From Hyphomicrobium sp. (lineage in GTDB: Bacteria; Pseudomonadota; Alphaproteobacteria; Rhizobiales; Hyphomicrobiaceae), in assembly GCF_009026145.1 (NCBI RefSeq), contig NZ_WBUE01000029.1, forward strand, positions 1 through 51,860: DNA of 51,860 bases, in the 5' to 3' direction. Both the position numbers and the translations under genes were made by a program. Shown here in pieces: positions 43,067-50,805 of this stretch (its first letter is position 1; each line of letters starts with the position of its first letter). Below the pieces are notes generated by a model that searched no databases, was not told where the DNA came from, and saw only the letters and a list, made by a program, of their open reading frames with translations.

Positions 43067-43082
43067 TGTAACTGCCGGAACA
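43067..43082 (+). promoter_or_regulatory. Shared near-palindrome before paralogue D
   Basis: TGTAACTGCCGGAACA ends 99 nt before ATG 43182, the longest leader of the five. Confidence 0.7.
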
Positions 43083-43181
43083 GCGTCCAGTATTCGTGCC
43101 GGCGATGATGCACCCAAGATGAGTGTCGCTCGCGCGGCGATCATCGGGTGAAACACAAATTTGCATCCACTGGAGGAAGCA

Positions 43182-43709
43182 ATGAACAAGTCACTGGTCG
43201 CTCTCATCGCCGCGCTCATCGCGGCCGCGACCACGTTCTCGTCGGCGGCGGAAGCGGGCCTCAAGATTCGCCTCGGCTTCGGCGGCCCGCTGCCTCACTT
43301 CACGGCGCACGGCCACGGCCATCACCACTACAAGCGCAAACTCTACATCGCCCGCCGCGTAGCGAAGAAGAAGAAGGTCTACGTGGCCAAGAAGGCGACG
43401 CCGTCGATGTCGAAGGTCACCAAGGTCGAAAAGAAGGTGTCCAAGCCGCAGGTCGTTGCCACGGCTCCGGTGGTCGATGAGGAAGTCGACGTGATCGCCG
43501 ACAACGAGAACTCCTCGATCACTTCGGCGGCTCTCGAGCCGATCGAGGATACGGCCGCCATCGAGCCGGAAACCACGGCGCCCGCCGAGGTTAAGGCCGC
43601 GGGCGAGACCGCCAAAGTGGAGGCAAAGCCCGAGAAGGCCGCGAGCAAACTTGACTGCAAGAAGTTCTTTCCCTCCGTTGGCATGACGCTCACAGTGCCT
43701 TGCGAATGA
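43182..43709 (+). CDS. Paralogue D of the C-X14-C exported protein family
   Basis: The 175-residue product has a Sec signal (MNKSLVALIAALIAAATTFS, then SAAEAG) and a mature start 'LKIRLGFGGPLPHF' like that of C (FNVRLNAPGGF). A His-rich patch (HGHGHHHYKRK) could bind metal. A Lys-rich stretch follows ('ARRVAKKKKVYVAKKA'), then the motif DNENSSITS, an acidic Ala/Glu/Thr-rich region and the end 'LDCKKFFPSVGMTLTVPCE'. GGAGGA precedes the ATG. C and D look closest to each other. Own palindrome and terminator. Function unknown. Confidence 0.85.
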   Translation: MNKSLVALIAALIAAATTFSSAAEAGLKIRLGFGGPLPHFTAHGHGHHHYKRKLYIARRVAKKKKVYVAKKATPSMSKVTKVEKKVSKPQVVATAPVVDEEVDVIADNENSSITSAALEPIEDTAAIEPETTAPAEVKAAGETAKVEAKPEKAASKLDCKKFFPSVGMTLTVPCE

Positions 43710-43727
43710 GGAATTGACCTTCGAAAG

Positions 43728-43756
43728 GCCGCGAGCCGGTTGGACCGGCTCGCGGC
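43728..43756 (+). terminator. Terminator after paralogue D
   Basis: GCCGCGAGCCGGT / ACCGGCTCGCGGC form a 13-bp perfect stem with a TGG loop, followed by TTCG. It separates the paralogue cluster from the ABC exporter operon. Confidence 0.8.
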
Positions 43757-43845
43757 TTCGTGACACTCTCCGGCGTCGGCCGGATCTATTGCCGAAGACC
43801 GCCACAAACGCCCGCAATCCATTCCGCAGGCGAAGGGGATTCAAT

Positions 43846-45042
43846 ATGCAGGCGCATGCCGATACTATGCCGCTAACGGCACAGGTACCGCAGGGCAAGC
43901 CGAAGACCGTCAAGATGGCGGCCAAGCTCGCCTACCGAAACCTCTTTCACGATCGTCTCAGTCTCGTCGTAACGCTCACCGGCATCGTGTTCTCAGTCGT
44001 GCTCGTCGCCGTTCAGTGCGGCCTGTACATCGGCTCGGAGCGCATGATCGCCGCCATGCTCGACCAATCGCAGGGCGACCTGTGGGTGGTGCCGCTGGGC
44101 ACCAAGAGCTTCGACGATCCTTCGCTGCTCATCGGCCACGAGAAGTACTCCGTGCTCTCCACCAAAGGCGTTGCCACGAGCGAGGAGCTCGTCGTCGGCT
44201 TCGCCGCCTGGCGCAAACCGAAGGGTGGCACCACCGCGGTGCTGCTCGTCGGATCCGACCACGAGAACGGCACGCTGAAGCCGTGGAACATCGTCGCCGG
44301 CAGCCTCGGCGATCTCGACGCGCCGTTCTCGGTCGCCGTCGATGACACTTACTTCAAGGATCTCGGCGTCGAAAAAAATGGTGACACGGCGGAGATCAAC
44401 AATGTGCGCGTGCGTATCGCCGCCGTGACGCACGCGATCCGCTCGTTCACCACCCTGCCCTACGTGTTCACCTCGCTGAAGCAGGCGCGCATGCTGCTCG
44501 ATGCAGGCAGCAACCAGGCCTCGTATGCGCTGGTGCGCCTCGAGCCCGGTACCGACCTCGAAAAGGTGCGCGCCGATCTCATCGCACGCCTGCAGGATCG
44601 CGAGGTGCTGACACAGCAGGAGTTCCGCAACCGCAGCGTCGACTACTGGCTGTTCCAGACCGGCGCTGGAGCCGCCCTCATCGCCGGTGCCGCGCTCGGC
44701 ATGATCGTCGGCATAGTCATCGTCGCGCAAACGCTCTACTCGAGCACCAAGGATCACTTGAACGAGTTCGCCACCTTGCGTGCGCTCGGCGCCTCGGCCG
44801 GCTACATCCACAAGGTCATCCTCATTCAGGCGATGATGAGTGCGGTGCTCGGCTACGGCGTCGGCATGGTGCTGTCGATGCTCGTCATCTGGGCGTCGAA
44901 GGACACGACGCTGCTCATCGTGATGACGCCAGGCCTCGCCCTTCTTCTCTTCGTTCTGACCATTGGCATGTGCGCCATCGCCGCCGTATCGGCGATCTTC
45001 AAGGTGACGCGCATCGATCCCGCAGGAGTGTTCAGCCGATGA
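43846..45042 (+). CDS. ABC exporter permease, DevC/MacB-like (FtsX fold)
   Basis: The 398-residue inner-membrane protein has one N-terminal helix (about 40-62, 'LSLVVTLTGIVFSVVLVAVQ'), a large periplasmic domain (about 65-270, 'SQGDLWVVPLGTKSFDDPSL'), and three C-terminal helices with the FtsX pattern ('HLNEFATLRALGASAGYIHK'). This matches DevC-type permeases of three-part exporters. ATG 43846 (AGGGGATT upstream) is preferred to a longer Arg-rich frame. It overlaps the ATPase gene by 4 nt (ATGA). It lies 90 nt after the terminator of paralogue D. Confidence 0.9.
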   Translation: MQAHADTMPLTAQVPQGKPKTVKMAAKLAYRNLFHDRLSLVVTLTGIVFSVVLVAVQCGLYIGSERMIAAMLDQSQGDLWVVPLGTKSFDDPSLLIGHEKYSVLSTKGVATSEELVVGFAAWRKPKGGTTAVLLVGSDHENGTLKPWNIVAGSLGDLDAPFSVAVDDTYFKDLGVEKNGDTAEINNVRVRIAAVTHAIRSFTTLPYVFTSLKQARMLLDAGSNQASYALVRLEPGTDLEKVRADLIARLQDREVLTQQEFRNRSVDYWLFQTGAGAALIAGAALGMIVGIVIVAQTLYSSTKDHLNEFATLRALGASAGYIHKVILIQAMMSAVLGYGVGMVLSMLVIWASKDTTLLIVMTPGLALLLFVLTIGMCAIAAVSAIFKVTRIDPAGVFSR

Positions 45043-45905
45043 CCGACATCGACAACGCCAGCCGCAAGGTGCTTCTCGAGGCCCGCGACATCGTCAAGGT
45101 GTTCGGATCGGGCGCCGGCGAGGTGAGGCCGCTGAAAGGTATCGACCTCAAGCTCTACGCGGGCGAGCTGACGCTGCTGATGGGACCTTCGGGAAGCGGC
45201 AAAACGACGCTGCTGTCGATCCTCGGCTGCATCTTGTCGCCGACCGAGGGCCACCTCGAGGTTGCCGGCAACACGACCGACGGCCTCGATGCGGAGGGTC
45301 TCGCCAATCTGCGCCGCCACCACGTCGGCTTCGTTTTCCAGGGCTACAACCTGTTCCCCACGATGACGGCCAGCGAGAACGTCATGCTGGCCCTCGACGT
45401 GCGCGCCAAGCCGGTCGTCGATCCACCGACGCACGCCCTCAACGCGCTGATCGCGGTCGGCCTCGGCCATCGCGCCAAGGCCTTCCCGGCCAAGCTATCG
45501 GGCGGCGAAAAGCAGCGCGTCGCGCTCGCCCGTGCGCTCGCCGGCGCGCCGTCGGTGATCCTCGCCGACGAGCCGACGGCTGCGCTTGATGCCGAGAATG
45601 GCCGCGCCGTGATGGCGCTGCTCTCTGAGGTGGCCAAGGATCCGAACCGAGCTGTTCTCGCCGTTACACACGATCACCGCACGCTGCCTTATGCAGACCG
45701 CATCGTGCGCATCGAGGACGGAAAGATTCACAGCGACGAGCGGCCGTTGAAGGGTGCCAACCCGACCTACGCCGCCGAACAACACGAAGCCCATTCACGC
45801 GCCGAGTTGGTGAACCCTGTCACCGAGCCTCAGCCTGACGACGACAACCCCACAACTCCGCCGACGACCCTCGGCGGTCGCTATAGGATCAGACGCCATG
45901 CTTAG
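45039..45905 (+). CDS. ABC exporter ATP-binding subunit, DevA/LolD-like
   Basis: The 288-residue ATPase has Walker A 'LMGPSGSGKTTLLSILGC', Q-loop 'VGFVFQGYNLFPTMTASENV', signature 'LSGGEKQRVALARALAGAPS', Walker B 'VILADEPTAALD' and the H-loop 'VLAVTHDHRTLPYADRIV'. It powers the permease encoded upstream. Beyond the normal end (about 235 residues) it has about 50 extra residues, acidic and Pro/Thr-rich ('NPVTEPQPDDDNPTTPPTTL'), not typical of the family. It overlaps the adaptor gene by 8 nt. Confidence 0.93.
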   Translation: MTDIDNASRKVLLEARDIVKVFGSGAGEVRPLKGIDLKLYAGELTLLMGPSGSGKTTLLSILGCILSPTEGHLEVAGNTTDGLDAEGLANLRRHHVGFVFQGYNLFPTMTASENVMLALDVRAKPVVDPPTHALNALIAVGLGHRAKAFPAKLSGGEKQRVALARALAGAPSVILADEPTAALDAENGRAVMALLSEVAKDPNRAVLAVTHDHRTLPYADRIVRIEDGKIHSDERPLKGANPTYAAEQHEAHSRAELVNPVTEPQPDDDNPTTPPTTLGGRYRIRRHA

Positions 45906-46932
45906 AACAATCGGTATTGTCGCCGCTCTGGCCGCTGCGGCGATCTTCGGCTACGTACTGAGCGAGGGAACCTACTTCTCCGGCGAAGGCAGAACCACCA
46001 AGGAAGAGGCCAAGACCGGCGCTCAATGGGTGGCGGCGGCCCCCGGCCGCGTCGAGCCGGGCTCCGGCGAGGTGAACATCGGCGCCGCCATTCTCGGTCA
46101 GGTGGCCGACGTGACGGTGAAGCTCAACGACAAGGTCGAGGAAGGCGAGCTGCTCATCCGCCTCGACGACGAGGAGGCGCGCGCGCGTCTCGCCGCGGCG
46201 GAAGCCGAAGCGGGCCTGCGCAAGCGCCAGCGCGACGCCGAGCCGTCGACGAGTGGCCGCGAGGACGTGACCAAGGGCGAGGACAACGTCTTCTCGGCCG
46301 AGCGCGAGGTCATCGGTGCACGCTTCGAGCTCGACGCCGCGCTTTCCGGTAAGCGCCGCGGCGAAGCCACTGAGCAACAGCTCGCCGACGCCCGCCGCCG
46401 TCTCGCCAAAGCGCAGGAGCGCGTCGAGCGCGAGCGCCTCGCTTACGCCCAGGCACAGGCGAAGGCGAACCTGCCCTCGCCCAACCAGTTCGAATCGGCG
46501 CTCACTGCCGCCCGTGCCAACGTGGCACTGGCTGCCTCGCAGCTCGACAAGACGCGCATCCGTACGCCGCGCGCCGGTCACGTGCTGCAGCTCAACGTCA
46601 AGAAGGGCGAGATCGTCTCGCCCTCGCCAGACCAGCCTCTGGTCGTCGTCGGCGACTTGTCGAACCTGCGCGTGAAGGCCGAGGTCGACGACGGCGACGT
46701 CGCCAAGATCAAGGTGGGGCAGAAGGCGTTCGTGCGCTCGATCAACTATCCGGGCCGCGATTTCGAAGGCACCGTGTCGGCGCTGGCGCCAACCATGGCT
46801 ACCCCGCGCATCTCGGCGCGCGGCCCACGCCGTCCGTCGGACATCGAGGTGCTGGAGATGACCATCAACCTCGAGGGCAACGTGCCCTTGCTGCCGGGCA
46901 TGCGCGTCGACGCCTTCGTGCGCCCCAACTGA
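45898..46932 (+). CDS. HlyD/DevB-family periplasmic adaptor
   Basis: The 344-residue protein has one N-terminal membrane helix (MLRTIGIVAALAAAAIFGYV), a lipoyl half 'EVNIGAAILGQVADVTVKLN', a long coiled-coil hairpin (about 100-205, 'RRRLAKAQERVERERLAYAQ'), the second lipoyl half 'IRTPRAGHVLQLNVKKGEIV', and a beta-barrel domain ('KAEVDDGDVAKIKVGQKAFV'). It matches DevB-like adaptors that link an ABC permease to a TolC-type channel. No TolC gene is adjacent. With the two preceding genes it forms one operon for export of an unknown substrate. Confidence 0.92.
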   Translation: MLRTIGIVAALAAAAIFGYVLSEGTYFSGEGRTTKEEAKTGAQWVAAAPGRVEPGSGEVNIGAAILGQVADVTVKLNDKVEEGELLIRLDDEEARARLAAAEAEAGLRKRQRDAEPSTSGREDVTKGEDNVFSAEREVIGARFELDAALSGKRRGEATEQQLADARRRLAKAQERVERERLAYAQAQAKANLPSPNQFESALTAARANVALAASQLDKTRIRTPRAGHVLQLNVKKGEIVSPSPDQPLVVVGDLSNLRVKAEVDDGDVAKIKVGQKAFVRSINYPGRDFEGTVSALAPTMATPRISARGPRRPSDIEVLEMTINLEGNVPLLPGMRVDAFVRPN

Positions 46933-46964
46933 CGCAACGCGGCGCCGCTATCCGGTGGCGCCGC

Positions 46965-47678
46965 CTACTCCAACGTGCGGGAAATGCTGAGGCGCGCGAG
47001 CAGATCATCGCGCGTCTTTTTCGTATCGGCCGGCCACGGCGCAACCTTCGAGGCCACCAGGTTCGCCTGCGAGCGCAGAATGACCCCGTCCTCTAGCACC
47101 TTCAGTCCATTGGCGGCCAGCGTCGCCCCGGTCGAGGTGATGTCGACGATGAGATCGGCGGTGCCGGCAGCGGGCGTGCCCTCGGTGGCCCCGAGGCTCT
47201 CGACGATGCGATAGTCGGCGAGCCCCTTGCCCGACAGGAAGCGCCGCGCCAGGTTGATGTACTTCGTCGCCACGCGGAACGGACGCCCGTGCTCGCGCCG
47301 GAATGCCACCGCCGCCGCCTCCAGATCTGCGACCTCGTTAACGTCGATCCAGCAGCGCGGCACGGCGACGACGACGTTGGCGTGGCCGAAGCCCAGCGGC
47401 TTCAGCAGCGTCACGCGTTCGTCGGCATTGACGATGTTCTCGCGAATGAGATCTTCGCCGGTGACGCCGATGTGCGCGCGCCCGCTGTTCAATGCCGCCA
47501 CAATCTCGGAGGCGGAGATGAACGCCACGTCGATGCCGTCCACGCCTTCGATCTCGCCACGATAGCCGCGATCTGGTCCCACCTTCCGCAGCGTCAACCC
47601 CGACCTGCCGAGGAACTCGGCCGTCTGCTCCATCAGCCGCCCCTTCGATGGTACGGCGAACGTCAGGCGCACGCTCAT
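46965..47678 (-). CDS. hisG: ATP phosphoribosyltransferase catalytic subunit (short form)
   Basis: The 237-residue enzyme catalyses the first step of histidine synthesis (ATP plus PRPP). It has the short-form start '[20 protein letters not shown]', '[20 protein letters not shown]', '[11 protein letters not shown]' and the PRPP loop region '[20 protein letters not shown]'. The short form lacks the regulatory C-terminal domain and depends on HisZ, which is encoded just upstream with a 4-nt ATGA overlap. The other his genes are elsewhere. Confidence 0.95.
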   Translation of the reverse strand: MSVRLTFAVPSKGRLMEQTAEFLGRSGLTLRKVGPDRGYRGEIEGVDGIDVAFISASEIVAALNSGRAHIGVTGEDLIRENIVNADERVTLLKPLGFGHANVVVAVPRCWIDVNEVADLEAAAVAFRREHGRPFRVATKYINLARRFLSGKGLADYRIVESLGATEGTPAAGTADLIVDITSTGATLAANGLKVLEDGVILRSQANLVASKVAPWPADTKKTRDDLLARLSISRTLE

Positions 47679-48853
47679 CGCTTGCCTCCACGCACCACGG
47701 CGAGCAGCCGCTCGGTATGGATAGCGCCGCCCACGGCCGGCACGTTGCGCGGTGCTCCCACCGCCTTCAACAAGCCGTCGTAGCGCCCGCCGCCGCCCAC
47801 CGGGCTCGCGGGCCCCAGTCCTTCGACCACCACCTCGAACACAAAACCGGTGTAGTAGCCGACGCTGCGGCCGAATTCGGCCGAGAACTCCACCGCCCCG
47901 ATGTCGATGCCGCTCTCGCTGAGCAGCATGCAGCGGCGATCGTAGGCCTCGAGGGCGTTGGCAAACCCATCGCTCGCTGATTTGGCAAGCTTGCGCAGCA
48001 CGCCCGTCGCCTGCGGTGCCGGCAGCCGGGTGCGCACGTAGGAATCGATCAGCGCCGCCGTCTCCGGCTTGAGCGGAGGCGCCTTGGCGTCGGCGGCGAT
48101 GGCGAGCAGCCCCTCGGCAATTTCCGCCGCCGACCGTACGCCGATGAGCTCGACGCCGCCCTTCTCCAGGTGCTCGGCGACCAGAGCCTCGGCCGCTTCC
48201 GGATCCTCGGGATCGAGGGCGTCGATCAGCGCGCGTGGAAACGCCGCCGCCGAGCGCGCCGGCTGGCTCGACAACCGCTTCAGCTCGGCGCGGAACGCCT
48301 CCGGGCGCCAGAACTGATGCCGCAGCCGGCGGCGCCAGCGCTCCGGCATGTTGGCGGCACCGAGCAGTGCGTCGAACAGGCCGACGTCGCCGATGCGCAA
48401 GCGCCAGCTCGGGAGCCCCGCCTGCTGCAGGGCGCGCAAGACCAAGACCAGCGTGCGCGCGTCGGCCTCACCGGCGTCCTTGTCGCCGAAGGCCTCGATC
48501 CCCGCCTGGCGGAACTCGCGCGGGTGCGAGGCATCGGCGCTCGCCGGCTGGAAGCGGAAGGCAGGGCCGTTATAGCTGTAGAACGCCTGGCTATCGGCTG
48601 CCGGGTGCCGCTGTAGATACAGGCGACAGGTCGGCACCGTGAGGTCGGGCCTTAAGCACAGCTCCTCGCCATTGAGGTCGGTGAACACGTACGTGCGCCC
48701 GCGCAGGGCCTCGCCGACCACGTCGAGGAATACGCCCGCTGGCTGGATGATGTCGGGCGCAACCGCCTCGTAGCCGGCGGCGATGAACACCGCCAGCAGC
48801 GTGCGCGCTTGCGCCTCGAGAGCCTCGAAATTTGCCGGCTGCGTCGCGCCCAT
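47675..48853 (-). CDS. hisZ: ATP phosphoribosyltransferase regulatory subunit HisZ
   Basis: The 392-residue protein is a catalytically inactive histidyl-tRNA-synthetase paralogue that forms a hetero-octamer with short HisG and gives histidine feedback control. The class II synthetase fold is visible in '[20 protein letters not shown]' (motif 2) and '[20 protein letters not shown]', '[20 protein letters not shown]', and motif 3 '[20 protein letters not shown]'. The anticodon-binding domain of HisRS is absent, as expected. Operon with hisG. Confidence 0.94.
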   Translation of the reverse strand: MGATQPANFEALEAQARTLLAVFIAAGYEAVAPDIIQPAGVFLDVVGEALRGRTYVFTDLNGEELCLRPDLTVPTCRLYLQRHPAADSQAFYSYNGPAFRFQPASADASHPREFRQAGIEAFGDKDAGEADARTLVLVLRALQQAGLPSWRLRIGDVGLFDALLGAANMPERWRRRLRHQFWRPEAFRAELKRLSSQPARSAAAFPRALIDALDPEDPEAAEALVAEHLEKGGVELIGVRSAAEIAEGLLAIAADAKAPPLKPETAALIDSYVRTRLPAPQATGVLRKLAKSASDGFANALEAYDRRCMLLSESGIDIGAVEFSAEFGRSVGYYTGFVFEVVVEGLGPASPVGGGGRYDGLLKAVGAPRNVPAVGGAIHTERLLAVVRGGKR

Positions 48854-49066
48854 AGCCTCGCCCAGGGGTTAAGGGCCGATCTTTTGGACGAGGCGGGGCG
48901 GCTCGGCAAGGCTGATGATGCGCCAGGGCCGCACGCCGGTCTTCGGCTGCGTTTGACCTCGGCACCGAGCGATGCCTTACTCGGGCTAACAAGCTATGTT
49001 GGGGACTTGCTCGCCCTACGGCGTAGGCATTCGGGAAGTTGCGTTATTTTTTCAGGGGGGCCATCG

Positions 49067-50116
49067 ATGAAACGCTACCTCATCGCAGCCAGCTTGGGCG
49101 CGCTGGCGATCGTTTCCATTGCCGGCACGACCTTGGCGGTCACGGCACCGGCACCCGTCCCGGCCGTGCCACCGGAGGCGCTAGCGCAGGCCGAAGGTCC
49201 GACCCAGCAGGTACCCGCCGCCGCGCCCGAAGCGCCCGCCCCCACCCCAGCCGCGCCGGCGGCGCAGCCGGCACCCGAGCCGCTGCCGCTCGAGGAAGAG
49301 GTCGTCGAGGAGATATGGCCGATGCCAGTCGAGGATTTCCTCGCCGGCCGGTACCTGGAACGCGCCGACGTTGTCCTGACGCGCCGCGAATGGGATCTCG
49401 CCTCCTGGGCCATCCGCTGGGCCACCGACTCGCCATTCTCGCACTCGGCGATGGTGTTCACCGGCCCGCAGTTCGAGTCGGGGTATACGAGCACCTTCGT
49501 CATCGAGGCGGGAACCGGCGGCGTCGACCTCACCAACCTACGCGACTACATCGCCGACAAGAGCGCCTTCATCGCCATCAAGCGCTTCCGCAAAGAATGG
49601 TTCGACCAGCACAAGCAATCGCGCGTGCGCGGCCTGCTGCTCGACAAGATCAAGGCCAGCTATAATTACTGGGCGATCGGCTCGATCGTGCGCAGCCTGT
49701 GGTTCGGCGTGGAGCGCAGCGTCACCGGCGAGCGCGAGGCGGTGCGCAATTTCCGTGAGCGCCAGTGGGATGCGCCCAACGAGTTCATCTGCTCGGGGCT
49801 GGTACAGATCGGCTTCATCGAAGCCGCCATCGAGTATATCAAGGCCGGGCAATTGCCGCCGTCGGCACTGAACGAGGTCGTGTTCGAGCCGGAGGCGGCG
49901 ACGCGCCTGCCGGAAGAGGAGGACTGGGGCTATCTCGACGAGGAGACATCGAAGACGACGGCGGTGTTGTTCCGCAAGCAGAACTTCGATGCCCTGCAGT
50001 CGGTGACGCCCGAGAACCTCGCCGCCAGCGAAAAGCTCGACTGGCTGTACTTCATCAAGAACGGGATGGTCCACAAGGTCGCCAGCTACGCCGACGTGCG
50101 CAAGCTCATCGAGTAA
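49067..50116 (+). CDS. Exported YiiX/YebB-like permuted papain-fold hydrolase
   Basis: The 349-residue protein starts at ATG 49067 with a Sec signal (MKRYLIAASLGALAIVSIAG), followed by a Pro/Ala-rich linker (about 28-75). The catalytic domain has circularly permuted order: 'LERADVVLTRREWDL' then 'SPFSHSAMVFTG' with H126, an acidic E147 in 'FVIEAGTGGVDL', and 'NEFICSGLVQIGF' with C242. This order (His before Cys) is that of the YaeF/YiiX branch of NlpC/P60 proteins, proposed to act on lipids, amides or peptidoglycan peptides. About 100 extra C-terminal residues are not recognised. Confidence 0.8.
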   Translation: MKRYLIAASLGALAIVSIAGTTLAVTAPAPVPAVPPEALAQAEGPTQQVPAAAPEAPAPTPAAPAAQPAPEPLPLEEEVVEEIWPMPVEDFLAGRYLERADVVLTRREWDLASWAIRWATDSPFSHSAMVFTGPQFESGYTSTFVIEAGTGGVDLTNLRDYIADKSAFIAIKRFRKEWFDQHKQSRVRGLLLDKIKASYNYWAIGSIVRSLWFGVERSVTGEREAVRNFRERQWDAPNEFICSGLVQIGFIEAAIEYIKAGQLPPSALNEVVFEPEAATRLPEEEDWGYLDEETSKTTAVLFRKQNFDALQSVTPENLAASEKLDWLYFIKNGMVHKVASYADVRKLIE

Positions 50117-50125
50117 CGCCGGCGC

Positions 50126-50677
50126 TCAGGGGATGATGTCGAGCGGCTCGTTGCCTTCCTTCGCCGCCGCGTGAGGGGGCGCCTTCGGCGGCGGCAGTCC
50201 GGGAAGGCGCTGCACGACCTGGCCAGGACGGCCGGCGCATCCGGCAACGCACGTCACCGCATCGGAGTCGGGGCCACCGTGGCCGCCGTAATTGGGGCGG
50301 CGGTCGCCCGCCGTGGTGCGCATAGCGCCGGCGCGGCTCTCAATCGGCTTCGGCAAGATCTGCACGATCGTCGGCTTACCAGCGCAGCCGGCGACACAGA
50401 TGGTGACGAACTCGTGCGGGTGCGCGGCCAGCATCGCCTTCACGCGCGCGTTGGACGCCGGCATTCCCGTTTCCGCCTCATCGCCGATATCGACGACCTC
50501 GCCGCCTTCGATGACCTCCTCGCCCTCGGCCGGTGCCGGGGTGGCAGCAAAGAGGAGCATGGCGCTCGCTACGAGGCATGACGCCAGGGCCACCGACGGC
50601 GTCAGGCGCCGGGCTCGCGACGAGGCACGGGATACGTGAGTGTCGAAAACCGGAAGCCGCCGACGCATGCACCACAT
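50126..50677 (-). CDS. Exported protein with a duplicated CVAGCAG motif
   Basis: The product of about 183 residues starts at ATG 50677 or 50668 and has an Arg-rich N-region and a hydrophobic export segment (SVALASCLVASAMLLFAATP, cleavage near APA). An acidic stretch follows. Then the same block occurs twice: 'ICVAGCAGKPTIVQILPKP' and 'TCVAGCAGRPGQVVQRLPG', about 50 residues apart. Each copy has two Cys four apart, which could bind a metal or form disulfides. No family recognised. The start is uncertain because no good ribosome site is visible. Confidence 0.65.
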   Translation of the reverse strand: MWCMRRRLPVFDTHVSRASSRARRLTPSVALASCLVASAMLLFAATPAPAEGEEVIEGGEVVDIGDEAETGMPASNARVKAMLAAHPHEFVTICVAGCAGKPTIVQILPKPIESRAGAMRTTAGDRRPNYGGHGGPDSDAVTCVAGCAGRPGQVVQRLPGLPPPKAPPHAAAKEGNEPLDIIP

Positions 50678-50711
50678 CACGAGCCGCCGATGGCCGGCGC
50701 GCGCCCTCAAG

Positions 50712-50732
50712 GCCGGTCGATGATCGACCGGC
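50712..50732. repeat. Hairpin upstream of the CVAGCAG protein gene
   Basis: GCCGGTCGA / TCGACCGGC form a 9-bp perfect stem with a TGA loop, 35 nt before the gene start on the minus strand. It may be an operator or part of the 5' leader. Confidence 0.4.
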
Positions 50733-50771
50733 GGGCAAGTCTCGCAAGGCACGGTAAATTAATCCCTTCGC

Positions 50772-50797
50772 CCCGCCGGCCCCGACGGGCCGGCGGG
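50772..50797 (-). terminator. Terminator after the DUF900 hydrolase gene
   Basis: CCCGCCGGCCC / GGGCCGGCGGG form an 11-bp perfect GC stem with a CGAC tetraloop just past the stop codon of the minus-strand hydrolase. No T-run directly after. Confidence 0.7.
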
Positions 50798-50805
50798 CAG
50801 GCGCC

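Noticed and set aside
41024..43082. The GGAAC half-sites as ECF sigma (EcfG-type) -35 elements
   Set aside because: No CGTT-like -10 at 16-17 nt is shared by the copies, and the conserved left half with perfect dyad symmetry in one copy fits a dimeric regulator better. Kept as a secondary possibility.
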